Shown piece after piece: positions 34,675 through 44,692 of a stretch of 64,000 bases of DNA. The notes below the pieces were generated by a model. The model ran no database searches and was not told where the DNA came from. It worked only from the letters and a program-made list of their open reading frames with translations. The DNA is from Massariosphaeria phaeospora. Taxonomy: Eukaryota > Ascomycota > Dothideomycetes > Pleosporales. A program made the position numbers and the translations under genes. The stretch's first letter is position 1. Every line of letters starts with the position of its first letter. The stretch lies in assembly GCA_011032825.1 (NCBI GenBank), contig JAADJZ010000006.1, positions 62,001-126,000 on the forward strand, in the 5' to 3' direction.

Positions 34675-35059
34675 ATGTCAGACCCTACGCCAGCGGAAAA
34701 GCACGTTGGAGGTTCGTAGTCCACGGCTAAGCAAGTGGCGGTTTGGATAACGACTGACGCGAATCTCAACAGAAAGGCCACAGAACCTTCGCTTCATCTA
34801 TACTAGTGCACCCCAAACTACATTTACGAGACGAAACATCGCCGTAAACATGAAGGAATATGTAAAGAACGCTTTACCCGCAGCTCCGGGGGAGTACGAC
34901 GGCGCGAAACGGCTAGCCCGAATGTTGAGAGATGTGAGGGCGCGTGAGAATCCAGAGACATACCCATTCACTGCCGATGAGATAGCAGAAGCAATGGGGA
35001 CCATGAGATGGATGGGTAATGATCAGCTTCCGAGAACTACAATATATCTGCTGACATAA
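34675..35059 (+). CDS. Small orphan protein (107 residues)
   Basis: Exons 34675-34711 and 34773-35059 are joined over a 61-nt intron (gttcgt, branch ctgac, aacag), completing a Glu codon. The product begins MSDPTPAEKHVGERPQNLRF and has a helical middle (KEYVKNALPAAPGEYDGAKR, LARMLRDVRARENPE) and a short C-terminus. It has no cysteines, signal peptide or membrane helix. The donor is weak, so the first exon is less certain than the second. First of four small genes in the same orientation with leaders of similar style. Confidence 0.5.
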
Positions 35060-35769
35060 TAGTAGCGGAAACAAAGATTGTGATCGATGAAGTCTATTCG
35101 GGGCCAGGGAACCAAGATTAGACAACTGCAAAGATGAGGCTGGTCGGCATACCGTGTGGTAGGGGAACGTGTACATTCCCCAACACCACCAGACCTCAAC
35201 TCCGGGCATTGAGCCCTTTGCTATGGTTCATTCCTATTTGCGGCACAGGCGGGTTTGGATTTCGGTAGATAGTTCACAATCATTCACTGTACTTTGATGT
35301 TCTCACACATCTCTTTACTCATAATCTGCGCCGAGATCTTTTTCGCGTCATCATCTTCATCTTCATCTGATCTAGTAGTCTACTGGCCCATTCACCGTGA
35401 CTATAGGTGAGTCGCGATGCTGTCATGTTTCGTAGCTATGAACTGACTCGGACTATAGTCATCGAATTATTATGAGTGTGTTCGTTCTGTGAGTCAAGAT
35501 TGGGATGCATCGTCATGTGTATGGTAGTCACGGCGTATGATGAGTCTTCGAGACATGGTATAAAGACTCTCCGTAGTGCTTCGTACTTCCTCTTCTCTTC
35601 ACAACACCTTCAAGCAATCAAACCGATACGAATATCAACTATCTTCAAACAGATTATTATCTTACACACACGTATATCCACGACGAACGCTATCGACGAA
35701 AACGAAAAGTTCAGCCCGGAACAGCCAGCGACCATTTCTACGAACGAGCCGCTTCGGTCATATTTGATA
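35060..35769. other. Intergenic region with promoter of the next gene
   Basis: Contains ctatag|gtgagtcgcg near 35403, which resembles the acceptor/donor units of the 23.6-24.3 kb array. It also has repeated GAGTC/GACTC motifs and a TATA box. Confidence 0.45.
35559..35564 (+). promoter_or_regulatory. TATA box of the 119-residue protein gene
   Basis: TATAAA lies 206 nt before the start codon, after gatgagtcttcgag. It is followed by an A/C-rich leader typical of fungal transcripts. Confidence 0.5.
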
Positions 35770-36129
35770 ATGTCCAAGACCTTCACAATCAATGCCATGG
35801 TAGCCCCTGTCTACCGACCAAATCATTCCAGAGACCACAACCGACGTGTCGATGTGCACAAGCTCCCCGACATGAAAAAGGAGCACAAAAAACACATTCA
35901 ACTTGTGTTCACGGAAAGCGAAATTCCGGACGAGGCACGTTGCCCGGAACTCAAGAGTGGAGGATCGTGTGACAAAGAGCACTATGCCTTTGAGGTCGGG
36001 AAGCACCTAATCCCCAACGGGTCGGTCCGATATGAGCTGACAGGGTCGAACTTGGGAGATCCGTTTCAGAACCAGGAGATGAAGAATAACCGATACGACG
36101 AGAAGGTCAGGTGTATCCTCCAATGTTGA
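35770..36129 (+). CDS. Small cysteine-motif orphan protein A (119 residues)
   Basis: Single exon. The start at 35770 (MSKTFTINAM) follows a leader with the same style as its neighbours. The earlier in-frame sequence is leader-like. The hydrophilic protein carries RCPELKSGGSCDKEHYAFEV, matching RC-x2-(L/V)-x(n)-C-x(n)-Y-x2-E motifs in the genes at 36608 and 38326. It ends in a second Cys pair (RCILQC). No signal peptide or membrane segment. Function unknown. Confidence 0.55.
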   Translation: MSKTFTINAMVAPVYRPNHSRDHNRRVDVHKLPDMKKEHKKHIQLVFTESEIPDEARCPELKSGGSCDKEHYAFEVGKHLIPNGSVRYELTGSNLGDPFQNQEMKNNRYDEKVRCILQC

Positions 36130-36607
36130 GTGTTCTCAAATCTCAACACACCAAGTTGGGGACGCACTGGAATCAGATTCACGGTCAAGGGGTTCTATAT
36201 GGGCTGTACTTTCATTAATTCGGATATGAGCATTTGATATTTCGGCTAGGGAGCATTCCGGTGCGTGGCCATGGCACGAGATGAACGGGTTGTCGTGTAT
36301 ATGCAGGAAGTAATGGCGGGTGTGTTTCACGACTCTTGTCTCGGGTTTTCTTTCTTTGGTTCTTTCTGTCTTTGAAGTAGCTGGGTTACCTGTCTCTCTT
36401 TCATCTTAAATATATCTCAGTCTATATGTACCTTGTAGTAATATCATGAATGGTTTCCCACGTAGCATGACGTTAAGTCTCAAATCTTCGAGATCGCGAT
36501 GACCACTCACAGACTCTGACATGTCCTATATGTAGGGCCGAGACTTCGAAGTGCTGCGTCTTCTATGACGCGTGTTCCCATACGCCCAACTCGAAAGCCG
36601 TTTCACT
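36130..36607. other. Intergenic region
   Basis: Spacer between small orphan genes. The promoter side has a GAC/GAG-rich patch (36470-36560) with ctcaaatcttcgagatcgcg and a weak TATA-like tatatg at 36528. No gene. Confidence 0.4.
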
Positions 36608-37198
36608 ATGAGTGAAAACAACGCGAGCCTACAACAAATGGACAAACTTGATCTTCCAGTCCCACGCATCAAGTCCAGGCATAAGATTAAGTGGCCAGAA
36701 CCAAGACCGCGTGGACAGCTCCTCGAACCCGAATTCTTTAAAATCGAGGTAAAACCACAGGACCTGAGCGAGAACTTCGAGGTTCAAGTGCGAATAGCTG
36801 GACATCTACCCAAATCCGTTACCCTCGACGGTTCGAATCATCACCTTCGGCCGGGGACTTTGCTCGGATTGCCGACGATGAAGTTATGGCTGCTGAAAAG
36901 TGTCGTGGAAGAGAAACAGAGGTGTGCACACTTGCCAACGAATTCAAAGTGTGATGCTGAGGGCGCTACCTGCTACTTGTTGGAGTATACAAAAGGATCC
37001 GAGAGAATCCTGGCAGGAGCCGTGCCTATGATCTGGAAGGAAAGCTTGGTCATGGGAATTCAAACTGCGAAGATGAGACAATATGGGTACCAAGTTCGGT
37101 TCATTGGGAGCGAGGGAAAAGATCGGAGCATGGATGACGATGGATGTATAGAGGAAAGAGAGAAGAGAGAAACCGATGCAGGGGATGATTGCAATTAA
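36608..37198 (+). CDS. Small cysteine-motif orphan protein B (196 residues)
   Basis: Single exon starting at 36608 (MSENNASLQQMDKLDLPVPR). The core has a charged beta-rich region (FFKIEVKPQDLSENFEVQVR), then RCAHLPTNSKCDAEGATCY-LLEYTKGS. The latter aligns with the Cys motif of proteins A and C. The acidic/basic tail is low-complexity. No secretion signal. It is likely a diverged paralogue in the local cluster; function unknown. Confidence 0.55.
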   Translation: MSENNASLQQMDKLDLPVPRIKSRHKIKWPEPRPRGQLLEPEFFKIEVKPQDLSENFEVQVRIAGHLPKSVTLDGSNHHLRPGTLLGLPTMKLWLLKSVVEEKQRCAHLPTNSKCDAEGATCYLLEYTKGSERILAGAVPMIWKESLVMGIQTAKMRQYGYQVRFIGSEGKDRSMDDDGCIEEREKRETDAGDDCN

Positions 37199-38325
37199 TA
37201 TGGGAGAATGCCGAGGCAGAGAAGGAAGAGGCACTGCAGTTGAGCCTACGAGCTGTACCATGTAGTGAATGATAATGACTTGATGAAGATTGCCCTGGTC
37301 TTGCCGCGATGTGACATGGCGAGTCGTGCTGCGGATCGCGAACGCGAGGTGCGAGGCTCGGCAAAGCGCAGACACACGGCCTCTTAGTCATAAGCTTAGT
37401 GTGAGCTAACCTTTTCGGAACTGGTGAGCGTCTTAGCGCTGGACAAAGTTCCAGCGTATGAATGCTGGACTCGGAACGCACGTGCACCTGAAGTATGAGA
37501 ACATGCACAAGGTGAACTCAGGTTATTAATGGTTCCGTTGGAGAGCTGCATTCCGAGTCAAATCAACCACGTCTTATTTTCTATCTACAGGCGTGGATCT
37601 GATGTTCAGAATCATGGTATCTAGTCACGTTCTTGTGGGGACACACGCATCCGTAAACGTATGCATTGTCTTGGGTTCGCTGACTAATTAGCTGTTTAGA
37701 CCCCCAACATCTTCCCCCACGACCGACCGTTGACGTCTCAACGCCTTCCACAACACACTCTTAACCCAATGCTCCATCCTTACTCACTACTTGGGTATTG
37801 GTATCTTACTCGTAGGGGATGGTCTTGAGGCTGCTACGCAACCAAATGACGAATTTCCGACCATCCACAGTCTCGATGCTCCGCATTGCCTACGTGGCCG
37901 AAATCATCGCGATACGCGTGCGTTCGAATGCCTGATTGGATCTCCTGGTATACTACTAGTTATTCTCGTTGCCCTCAACTTGCGCCAACCTTCAATAAGT
38001 ATCGACATTGATGCGGCTTCCGGATTATTTTAAGATACTCCGTATCATAGCGCAGAGACGTGAATGCTCTGTCTATATGCCAGTCGCTTGAATGTTTTCC
38101 CTCTATAACAATGTCTCCGTTTGCCCTTCACAGCCACGTTTCCCGCACTAGCCGGATCCGTCGCATTCACAATCTCTTTGTCCACTTCACAGCTTGCTCC
38201 GTCAAATGCACATTGCTCAACTGCACAACGCACAACTCTCTCACATATAGACTCCAACAAGTTTCTCTCTTCCACATCCAATTCAACTCCACCGAAACCT
38301 TGCCACGAACACACGATATCCAGAC
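37199..38325. other. Intergenic region
   Basis: About 1.1 kb without a convincing gene. The frame at 37791-38033 (+) is not supported by composition or motif. Confidence 0.4.
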
Positions 38326-38850
38326 ATGTCTACCTCCGCCGACAACATTCCAGCTCCGATAGGCCAGGCCTACGACCCTGCGGGCGAATACGAGTTTCAA
38401 GATACAGTCTACACGTTGACCGTGTGGACTCCACCGCGCGCCCCACCGAAATACCTCCCCAAATTTCTATCCCGGGAGTCCGTCGACACGACCTATGGTC
38501 GGTCCCTTGCCACCTACCCCGTCATCCGCCATGAAAAGAAAGACCATACTTCTGAATTTGGTATTTGGAATCTGAAGCACTTGGAAAGCAAGACGATCAA
38601 GATCAAATCAACTTATTTTGACTTGGATATGAGGTGTGAGCACGTGCTCAAGAGCAGGCACGACGCTAGGGAGTGCAAGCAGGGCTGCTATGTGCTGGAG
38701 AAGGGCGGGAAAGACTATACCCATCGGAAGTGTAAGAGGGCTGACTGTGAAGGTCATGTTTACGTGGACCCGATCAAAGAAGATGAGAAGGGGCGGGCGT
38801 GCTTTGGAAAGAAGGGGGAGAGGCTTGTTTGCCTCAAGGATCCCTTGTAG
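38326..38850 (+). CDS. Small cysteine-motif orphan protein C (174 residues)
   Basis: Single exon starting at 38326 (MSTSADNIPAPIGQAYDP), after a long CA-rich leader. The N-terminal half is Pro/Thr-rich. The C-terminal half is Lys/Cys-rich: RCEHVLKSRHDARECKQGCY-VLEKGGK, then HRKCKRADCEGH and RACFGKKGERLVCL. The first part aligns with the motif in proteins A and B. With eight cysteines in the last 105 residues and no signal peptide, metal binding is possible but unproven. Confidence 0.6.
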   Translation: MSTSADNIPAPIGQAYDPAGEYEFQDTVYTLTVWTPPRAPPKYLPKFLSRESVDTTYGRSLATYPVIRHEKKDHTSEFGIWNLKHLESKTIKIKSTYFDLDMRCEHVLKSRHDARECKQGCYVLEKGGKDYTHRKCKRADCEGHVYVDPIKEDEKGRACFGKKGERLVCLKDPL

Positions 38851-39431
38851 AAAGTTCCCGGCGTCTAGCGAACGCATGGCACGTATCTAGTGTTTTTTTG
38901 CTTTAGTATTTCGGCGAAATCCTGCTTCGAAGAATTTTGCAAGTCCACGGCGAAGCAAAGAATTTTGTAGAGCAAAATTCCGAGTTTCCACACTCTTGTA
39001 TGTATAATCGATTTAGTACCCATGTAAGCTCTCGCTCTATCTATTACTCCTAGCGAATGACTTAATTTATTCAGACTGTCGGATCGTTGCACAATCCCAC
39101 TTGAAAGCGCGGCGTGAACTCCCTCTAATAGTTACGTAGCCGATCCTGTAGGTAACGTTACTTCTCGTCGAAAACATGATTAGTTGGTCTTTTATTTCGT
39201 CCTCCACTGTACCTGTACACCAGTTTCAACCCCGCACATCGCGCTTCGACCTGCCCGCTGTATGGCTCGACCGCATACACAACACATTCTGTGTTTCCTA
39301 CCTCTGGAGTACAAATATACGTTCTTAATCTTAATTCAACCCTTGTACAGTGTCCATGGCCTGCATTTAAGTACAACGCCCGCTGCATCGCCGCATCATT
39401 CGCAGTTTCTCGACTTCGCGTCCCTTCCGCG
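38851..39431. other. Intergenic region
   Basis: Contains the 3' end of the orphan C transcript with the hairpin below, a gtaacgttac palindrome at 39151-39160, and the leader of the next gene. Confidence 0.4.
38960..38980 (+). other. Perfect small hairpin in a 3' region
   Basis: Eight-base arms gaattttg / caaaattc flank a 5-nt loop. A related agaattttgca copy lies at 38931-38941. It sits about 110 nt after the stop codon of orphan C and may shape the mRNA 3' end. Confidence 0.6.
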
Positions 39432-41490
39432 ATGACATACACTATTCGCTTCCTAGGACTGCGCAAGAAAGATGCCACCATCTCCACGGCGCTAGAGAGA
39501 GATCCTAATGCAACAGTCGATTCAGCCTCTAGCGAAGAGTCTCTTAGTGTCACCGGTTGGCCTAAAGAACCGCAGAGTATTGGAAGCTCTTCACTCTGGA
39601 TTGTCGCGGATATCGCTTTACTTCTGATGCCTATTGCGTTCATAGGTAACGTTAAGTAAGATGAAACTGAAAGCGGACTAACCGTACCGCAGCATTAGCG
39701 ATTCTCGCGTACAGACTTGACAACGAGCCCATCTCGGACTACGGACAATCGATTGAGAGCGTGATTCTTCTCGGTCCCACCATATTCCCTCTCGCCTTCG
39801 CCGCACTCGGAGGAAGAAGCCTGAAGAAGATAGCATTGTGGAAAGCCGAAAAAGGTACAACACTTGGGGTGCGTATACAGATCCTTATAAGATTTAGAAT
39901 TATCTCCTCATCGTATGGTAGATCTTGGAGCACTTAGTAGGCAGCCACGGTCTTGTGGCTGCCCTAGGACACGCTATATCTCTCCGGTCCCTAAGCCTTC
40001 TTACCCTTGCCATACTATGATTTTGGGCATTATCTCCCCTCGGCGGCCAAAGTGCGTTGCGACTTATTCGTGAGACAAATCTGACGCTCTCGGAAACCCA
40101 TCCCGTCTTCTACGCAAGTTCCGGAGCTCCCAGCGAGTTTCCAAAGGAATCATATAACGAGGATGCTGTAAACTTTGTAAGCGCGGCGGTTATGACAGGC
40201 CTTGCAACTTCGAGCTCAATGGAGAATGTATCAATCAATATTTGGAATCATGTCAAGATCCCTCGCCTCGCGATTCTCGAACAAGATGCCGCTAACCATG
40301 TTAGCGGACGTCCCTTGATTGATGTTGAGAGCAACGCGAATCCAAACTATGCGTCATTCGCTGGCGTCAACGTTGTGAATTTGTGGTAAGATATGGACTC
40401 AACTTTTACAATTCCTTACGAATACATGTACTTCGAGTGCAACCTACACAACAGCTCGAGTAACGGAACTAAAGATCACGTCGGCGAATACTTGGACCAA
40501 CTTGATCGTCAAGATGCAATTGAGGCCCCAGGTCCTTACGGTGGGCGCCTATCATTATTCCAAAACACCTCCTTCTTCATCTATGGCGTTGTCAACAAAA
40601 GCCACTATCATCTTGATAAGCTTCTGTATGGTGGCAGGCGACTTAATGACTGTTTTCTCTAGGAATGCTCCATCAACAGTCTCTTGGTCGAGGCCAGGAT
40701 TGGTTGTCGCTCAGATACCTGTGCGGTTGAGCGTCTGCGCCGACTCCCCATGATTCGGTCTGAGATGTCCTCGGATGTAGGCATTCCACACGATGTGGTT
40801 CACGCGGGTCACATAGCCAAATACTTCATCCGCCACATTCCTGGAATTGGTGGACCCGTCTCCCAGTTCACATACCACCCGCTTGACGACTATGTGTATG
40901 GCGTGACCCCGTGGAGCGGCACCACTAATGGTCTTGTAACTCATCTGCATGATTGGAGAAACGTTACAGGCGCCGATATGTCGCGGCGGCTGACAAGAGT
41001 GTTGAATATATATTGGGATGCTTCGCGCTGGCCACAGAATATCGTGCGCAACGACCCCTACGCCAAATCCTCCCTAAACGAAACCAGCGGCGAGCCCCCA
41101 ACGCTTATGATGATGAACCGAACCGACGCTTTATTCACCTGGCAAGAGCCCATCTACAAAGCCAACATACCCTGGGTCATATCCCTGCTTCTCTGCTCGG
41201 GCGTCCTCCTACTCCTCGGCATCGTCAGCCTACTCCTATCATTCCGGATCACGGCACACGACATCTTCGACTACGTCTCGTCCTTCACACGAGACAATCC
41301 GTACATCGACGCCCCCGCCGGGGGCTCCCATCTCGACGGCGCCGAGCGCGCGCGTTTGCTGAAGGGGTTGAAGGTGCAGTTGGGGGATGTCGATGCCGGT
41401 GCGGAGGTTGGCTATATTGCTTTGAGGAGTGTCCGTGGCGAGGAAGAGTGCGCGGAGGGGAGGATAAAGAGGGGGCGGATGTACCGCTGA
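39432..41490 (+). pseudogene. Multi-pass fungal membrane protein gene with two in-frame stops
   Basis: Homologous frame over four exons: 39432-39645, 39693-39868, 39922 to about 40587, and 40663-41490. The first two introns (47 and 53 nt) have clear sites. Features typical of a large unnamed Pezizomycotina family are WIVADIALLLMPIAFIG, LGPTIFPLAFAALGGRSLKK, LEHLVGSHGLVAALG, FWALSPLGGQSALRL, TFTIPYEYMYFEC, ECSINSLLVEARIGC and a last helix IPWVISLLLCSGVLLLLG. A TGA at 40018-40020 interrupts LTLAIL*FWALSPLGGQ, and a TAA at 40387-40389 interrupts VVNLW*DMDSTF. The flanking frame is unchanged and no suitable intron removes either stop. The gene is therefore probably inactive, or yields truncated products. 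Sequencing error cannot be excluded. The third intron's donor (40588 or 40591) is uncertain. Confidence 0.65.
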
Positions 41491-41680
41491 TTCGACGACT
41501 CAGTCATGTCTCGGGTGGAATAGCGAAGATTTGGTACCCATAACTTGCCATAGTTCATGAATCAACTTGTACCATAATATAGACCACTAATAAGCAGTAA
41601 ACATTCCGGCATGGAGACCATAATTACATTATAATATTGTATAACTATGCCCCATTACATCTTTCATCATATTCCATCGC

Positions 41681-42523
41681 CTACAGCACAAACGCAGCCA
41701 CTGCAGCACCCAGACCCGCCAACATCGGAGCCATGGTAATAACCGGTGCAGCCGCACCAGTTGCCTCCACCGGAGCTGTCGCGCTAGATTGGGGTGTGCC
41801 GCTGCCGCTGGCACCACTGCCAGAAGCAGGTGCCGAAGAAGACTCAGCGGAAGTGCCAGTAGCCTTCGCACCGGTGCTCGAGGGCGTAGCGCCAGCGGTG
41901 GCGCTAAGTTTATCCATTCCTGCTGTGATGACCACCTGGTACAGGGAGGCACCGGAGCTTTCCATGGTGACTGTGTCGATGGCGATGTTCTCAGGGAGCA
42001 CCGAGCCAGTGCCGCAGAAATTTCCAAGGGTGTCTTGGTTGTCGTAGGTGAGGACTGTAGAATAGACGGAGTCGGAGTCCAAGCTTTCTACGTAGGTTAC
42101 GGTTTCAGCTGCCGTCTTGTACGTGAAGTCCTCGCAGTAAGCGCTGAAATACGCCGGGCCGTTCATCGAGTGTGTGCAGACCGTTTCGTCGCGTGATGTT
42201 ACGGCGCATTCCATGCTGATGGTGAAGCTGAGGTCGCTGTCGGGAGCAGTTGTTGTAGTACTCCATTCGAAATAGGTAGAGCCGCCGACAGTGATGGTTT
42301 CGGGCTCATTCGAGAGTATATCGAGTGCTTCGGTATTGGTATTGTCGTCGTAGACGACAGCGAGTGTGAGACGATCGCCGTCAGCGCCAATCACTGATCC
42401 GTAGTAACCAATCTCCTCTGCGCTGCCTCCACTGGATTGCCAGCTGGGTAGCCAGAGAGAGGTAGTCATGTCGGCAGCCGCTGCGCAAGCCACAAAAATG
42501 AAGGTGGAGAGGAATGGAGACAT
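41681..42523 (-). CDS. GPI-anchored secreted surface protein
   Basis: Single exon of 280 residues. It has a signal peptide (residues 1-17, MSPFLSTFIFVACAAAA) and an ectodomain of about 190 residues with paired cysteines (MECAVTSRDETVC, YCEDF, NFCGTG). A Ser/Ala/Thr/Gly-rich stalk covers about 208-255. The hydrophobic tail APMLAGLGAAVAAFVL ends at the stop codon, as in GPI attachment signals. The layout is common in fungal wall and plasma-membrane proteins of unknown function. It is convergent with the disrupted membrane gene. Confidence 0.85.
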   Translation of the reverse strand: MSPFLSTFIFVACAAAADMTTSLWLPSWQSSGGSAEEIGYYGSVIGADGDRLTLAVVYDDNTNTEALDILSNEPETITVGGSTYFEWSTTTTAPDSDLSFTISMECAVTSRDETVCTHSMNGPAYFSAYCEDFTYKTAAETVTYVESLDSDSVYSTVLTYDNQDTLGNFCGTGSVLPENIAIDTVTMESSGASLYQVVITAGMDKLSATAGATPSSTGAKATGTSAESSSAPASGSGASGSGTPQSSATAPVEATGAAAPVITMAPMLAGLGAAVAAFVL

Positions 42524-43794
42524 TATTGTAGATGGGTGGTGTTGTGAATGAGCGTGGGGTTCGAATTAAAAATAATGGTAGGTAGATCTCTCAACGTAAC
42601 GATAGACACCACAGGAAACGATTGACAGCGGTGTGAGAATCTGCGGTGTTGCGACAAAAGACAAATCGGTCTACTTATCTAGTAACCGGACGGAGTCACC
42701 GTGGGAGCTCGCATAACGATTGAGATACAAAGCTAGGGCCTCTAATGAATTAGTGTAACACTGGAACGTTAACGTAGGCACGATTTGGTTAGCAGATAAC
42801 CTACTCTAGCGTGCTCTACTACTATTTTGGAAAGACCTACTTGGCAAAGGATCAAGAAATTTGGCTCGGCTTGACTACTAAACATTCTATTGGTGGACAC
42901 GCTTACTTCGGGACATCGTCACATCGGTCGGTTGCAATAGCTCCAGGCAACAACCTCACGAGGCTCGCCGTTGAATATCGGACGCGAAAAAGTGGGTGTA
43001 ATGTTAGAGGATCAAAGGGCTCGTCTAGATGCGTCCGAACAACATATCGAAAGGCCATAACAGGTGCTGTTCAGTTGCGAGTAGACCAGTGGTTCTCGCA
43101 CGAACAGAGGGCGAGCAAATGCTCTCCATGGTTTATGCGAAACTCGTGAAGCCGCCAGTAGTGAAGCGTTCGTGACTACGGGCCGAATTTCCGGAGACTA
43201 GGTACCACTCCCGAAGCCCAGGCGCCTGATGCGAAGAAAACCCATTCGATGCAGGAGCATCGCCAAAATCCTTCTATCATTGCCTCCCTCGCTTTTACAA
43301 AGTCTTGCAGTATTTGCGACAAGCGAACTGTGCAAAAGCGTGAGATTGGCAAGGAGAATGCGAAGATGGACAGGAAAAACGTCGAGATACGGCCGCGGAC
43401 AAGCAACACGGCCTAGCGAACCGCAATAAGCACCTTTATCTGACGCGGGGGCATCGCTGAAGCTATGGATGTGATGCGCGAACAGAACGAGGCGGTAGTA
43501 GAGTGATGAAGTCGAGTGCAGTGGAGATGGATGGTTCGTTGAGGTTGAGATAGCCTTCCACGTGGTGTAGGGTGCGCACCTTCCGAGATGACATCAGCGC
43601 ACCAACACGAGCAGTTCAACGAGCATCGCAACACAAAGACAGTACACTTTCCTACCATCTACACCTTCTCTCAGCTGAGTTCCCCTCGCTACAAGGAAAA
43701 AGAATCGAAGAGAAACATTCCCTATTACTACCCCCAAAAAGTAATCTAGAACCGCACCTTCACGCCCTGCGCAATCCATCAACCTCCCATACCC
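42524..43794. other. Intergenic region
   Basis: About 1.3 kb between two minus-strand genes. Frames at 42811-43149 (+) and 43413-43658 (-) lack motifs. No gene is called. Confidence 0.4.
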
Positions 43795-44226
43795 TCACCC
43801 CCTCCGCCTCCCACCCCCCGCAAAATTATACTCATCATCCAACCCCTCCTTCGCAAACAGCAACTCCCTGCTCCACCCCCTAAACAGATTAAACCGCTTC
43901 TTCTTCTTCTTTTTCTCCTTCTCCTCCTTCTTCGCCACCACTTCCCCGCTCGCCTCCCCCTTCTCTATAACCGCCTGCGCACCCGCAACCGTGTCCGCCG
44001 TAGTAGGCGCAGATGCCGCGGGGCCTGTGGAGTGTTGGATAACGGCTGTCTGGTTGGTGTGTGAGGTTGCCGTGTTGAATGGGGTGATGGGGGTGGATGG
44101 GTCGTTTTTGGAGGAGGGTGGTGAGTGGGGGGAGGCATGGTGGCGGGTGGAGAGTGGTGGTGCGGAGTAAGAGTTGGTGGTGGGTTTGATGGGTTGAGGA
44201 GGCCGCTTTGGTGCAGAAGCCCGCAC
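43795..44226 (-). CDS. Small low-complexity protein with basic C-terminus
   Basis: Open frame of 143 residues, not recognised. The N-terminal two thirds are Pro/Ser/Thr-rich and disordered. Then follow EKGEASGEVVAKKEE, a poly-Lys run and RFNLFRGWSRELLFAKEGL. The last element looks like a real amphipathic segment. The start is uncertain: another frame upstream (to 44470) overlaps, and a short first exon may exist. Low confidence. Confidence 0.35.
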   Translation of the reverse strand: MRASAPKRPPQPIKPTTNSYSAPPLSTRHHASPHSPPSSKNDPSTPITPFNTATSHTNQTAVIQHSTGPAASAPTTADTVAGAQAVIEKGEASGEVVAKKEEKEKKKKKKRFNLFRGWSRELLFAKEGLDDEYNFAGGGRRRG

Positions 44227-44692
44227 AAGATACTGTCTCAGGTGCGGGGTCGACAGAGGATGTATGGGTGTACCGGTAGTTGGAGTCGTAAACCGTAGTT
44301 ATACTCAGAGTTGTAGTAGGAGACTCTGAGTTTTCTCGCGCACGGTAAGAAGCTGCTACGACAGTAGAGCAGGGCTGGCACGCATTAACGCGGGGAGCGC
44401 TCGTTGATATACCTATGAGGTTGATAGATTGTCGACATGGGTTTATAGAGCCCTGGAGATGACGAAGCACGACGTCACGCTTAACGAATTATCGGTGGAC
44501 ACCTTAGATTGGAAAATTCGGCTGGCAACGTTGAGGATTTGGTTGCTAGAGGGAACCACAGGTGCTAGATTAGAGCGCAGTTCTTGGAAGTAGGGGGAGC
44601 AGAGTAATGCACAAATCTACAGCCGAAATAGCGAGTGTAACTTTGTGTTATCTCAACCACCGAGAACAGTACATGTCCTGTGCACTCTACAT
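44227..44692. other. Intergenic region
   Basis: Spacer upstream of the small low-complexity gene and downstream of ALO1, both on the minus strand. Nothing else is recognised. Confidence 0.4.

Noticed and set aside
40387..40442. Candidate intron (gtaaga...ttcgag) that would remove the second stop in the membrane gene
   Set aside because: It would delete the conserved segment TFTIPYEYMYFE and shift the downstream frame.
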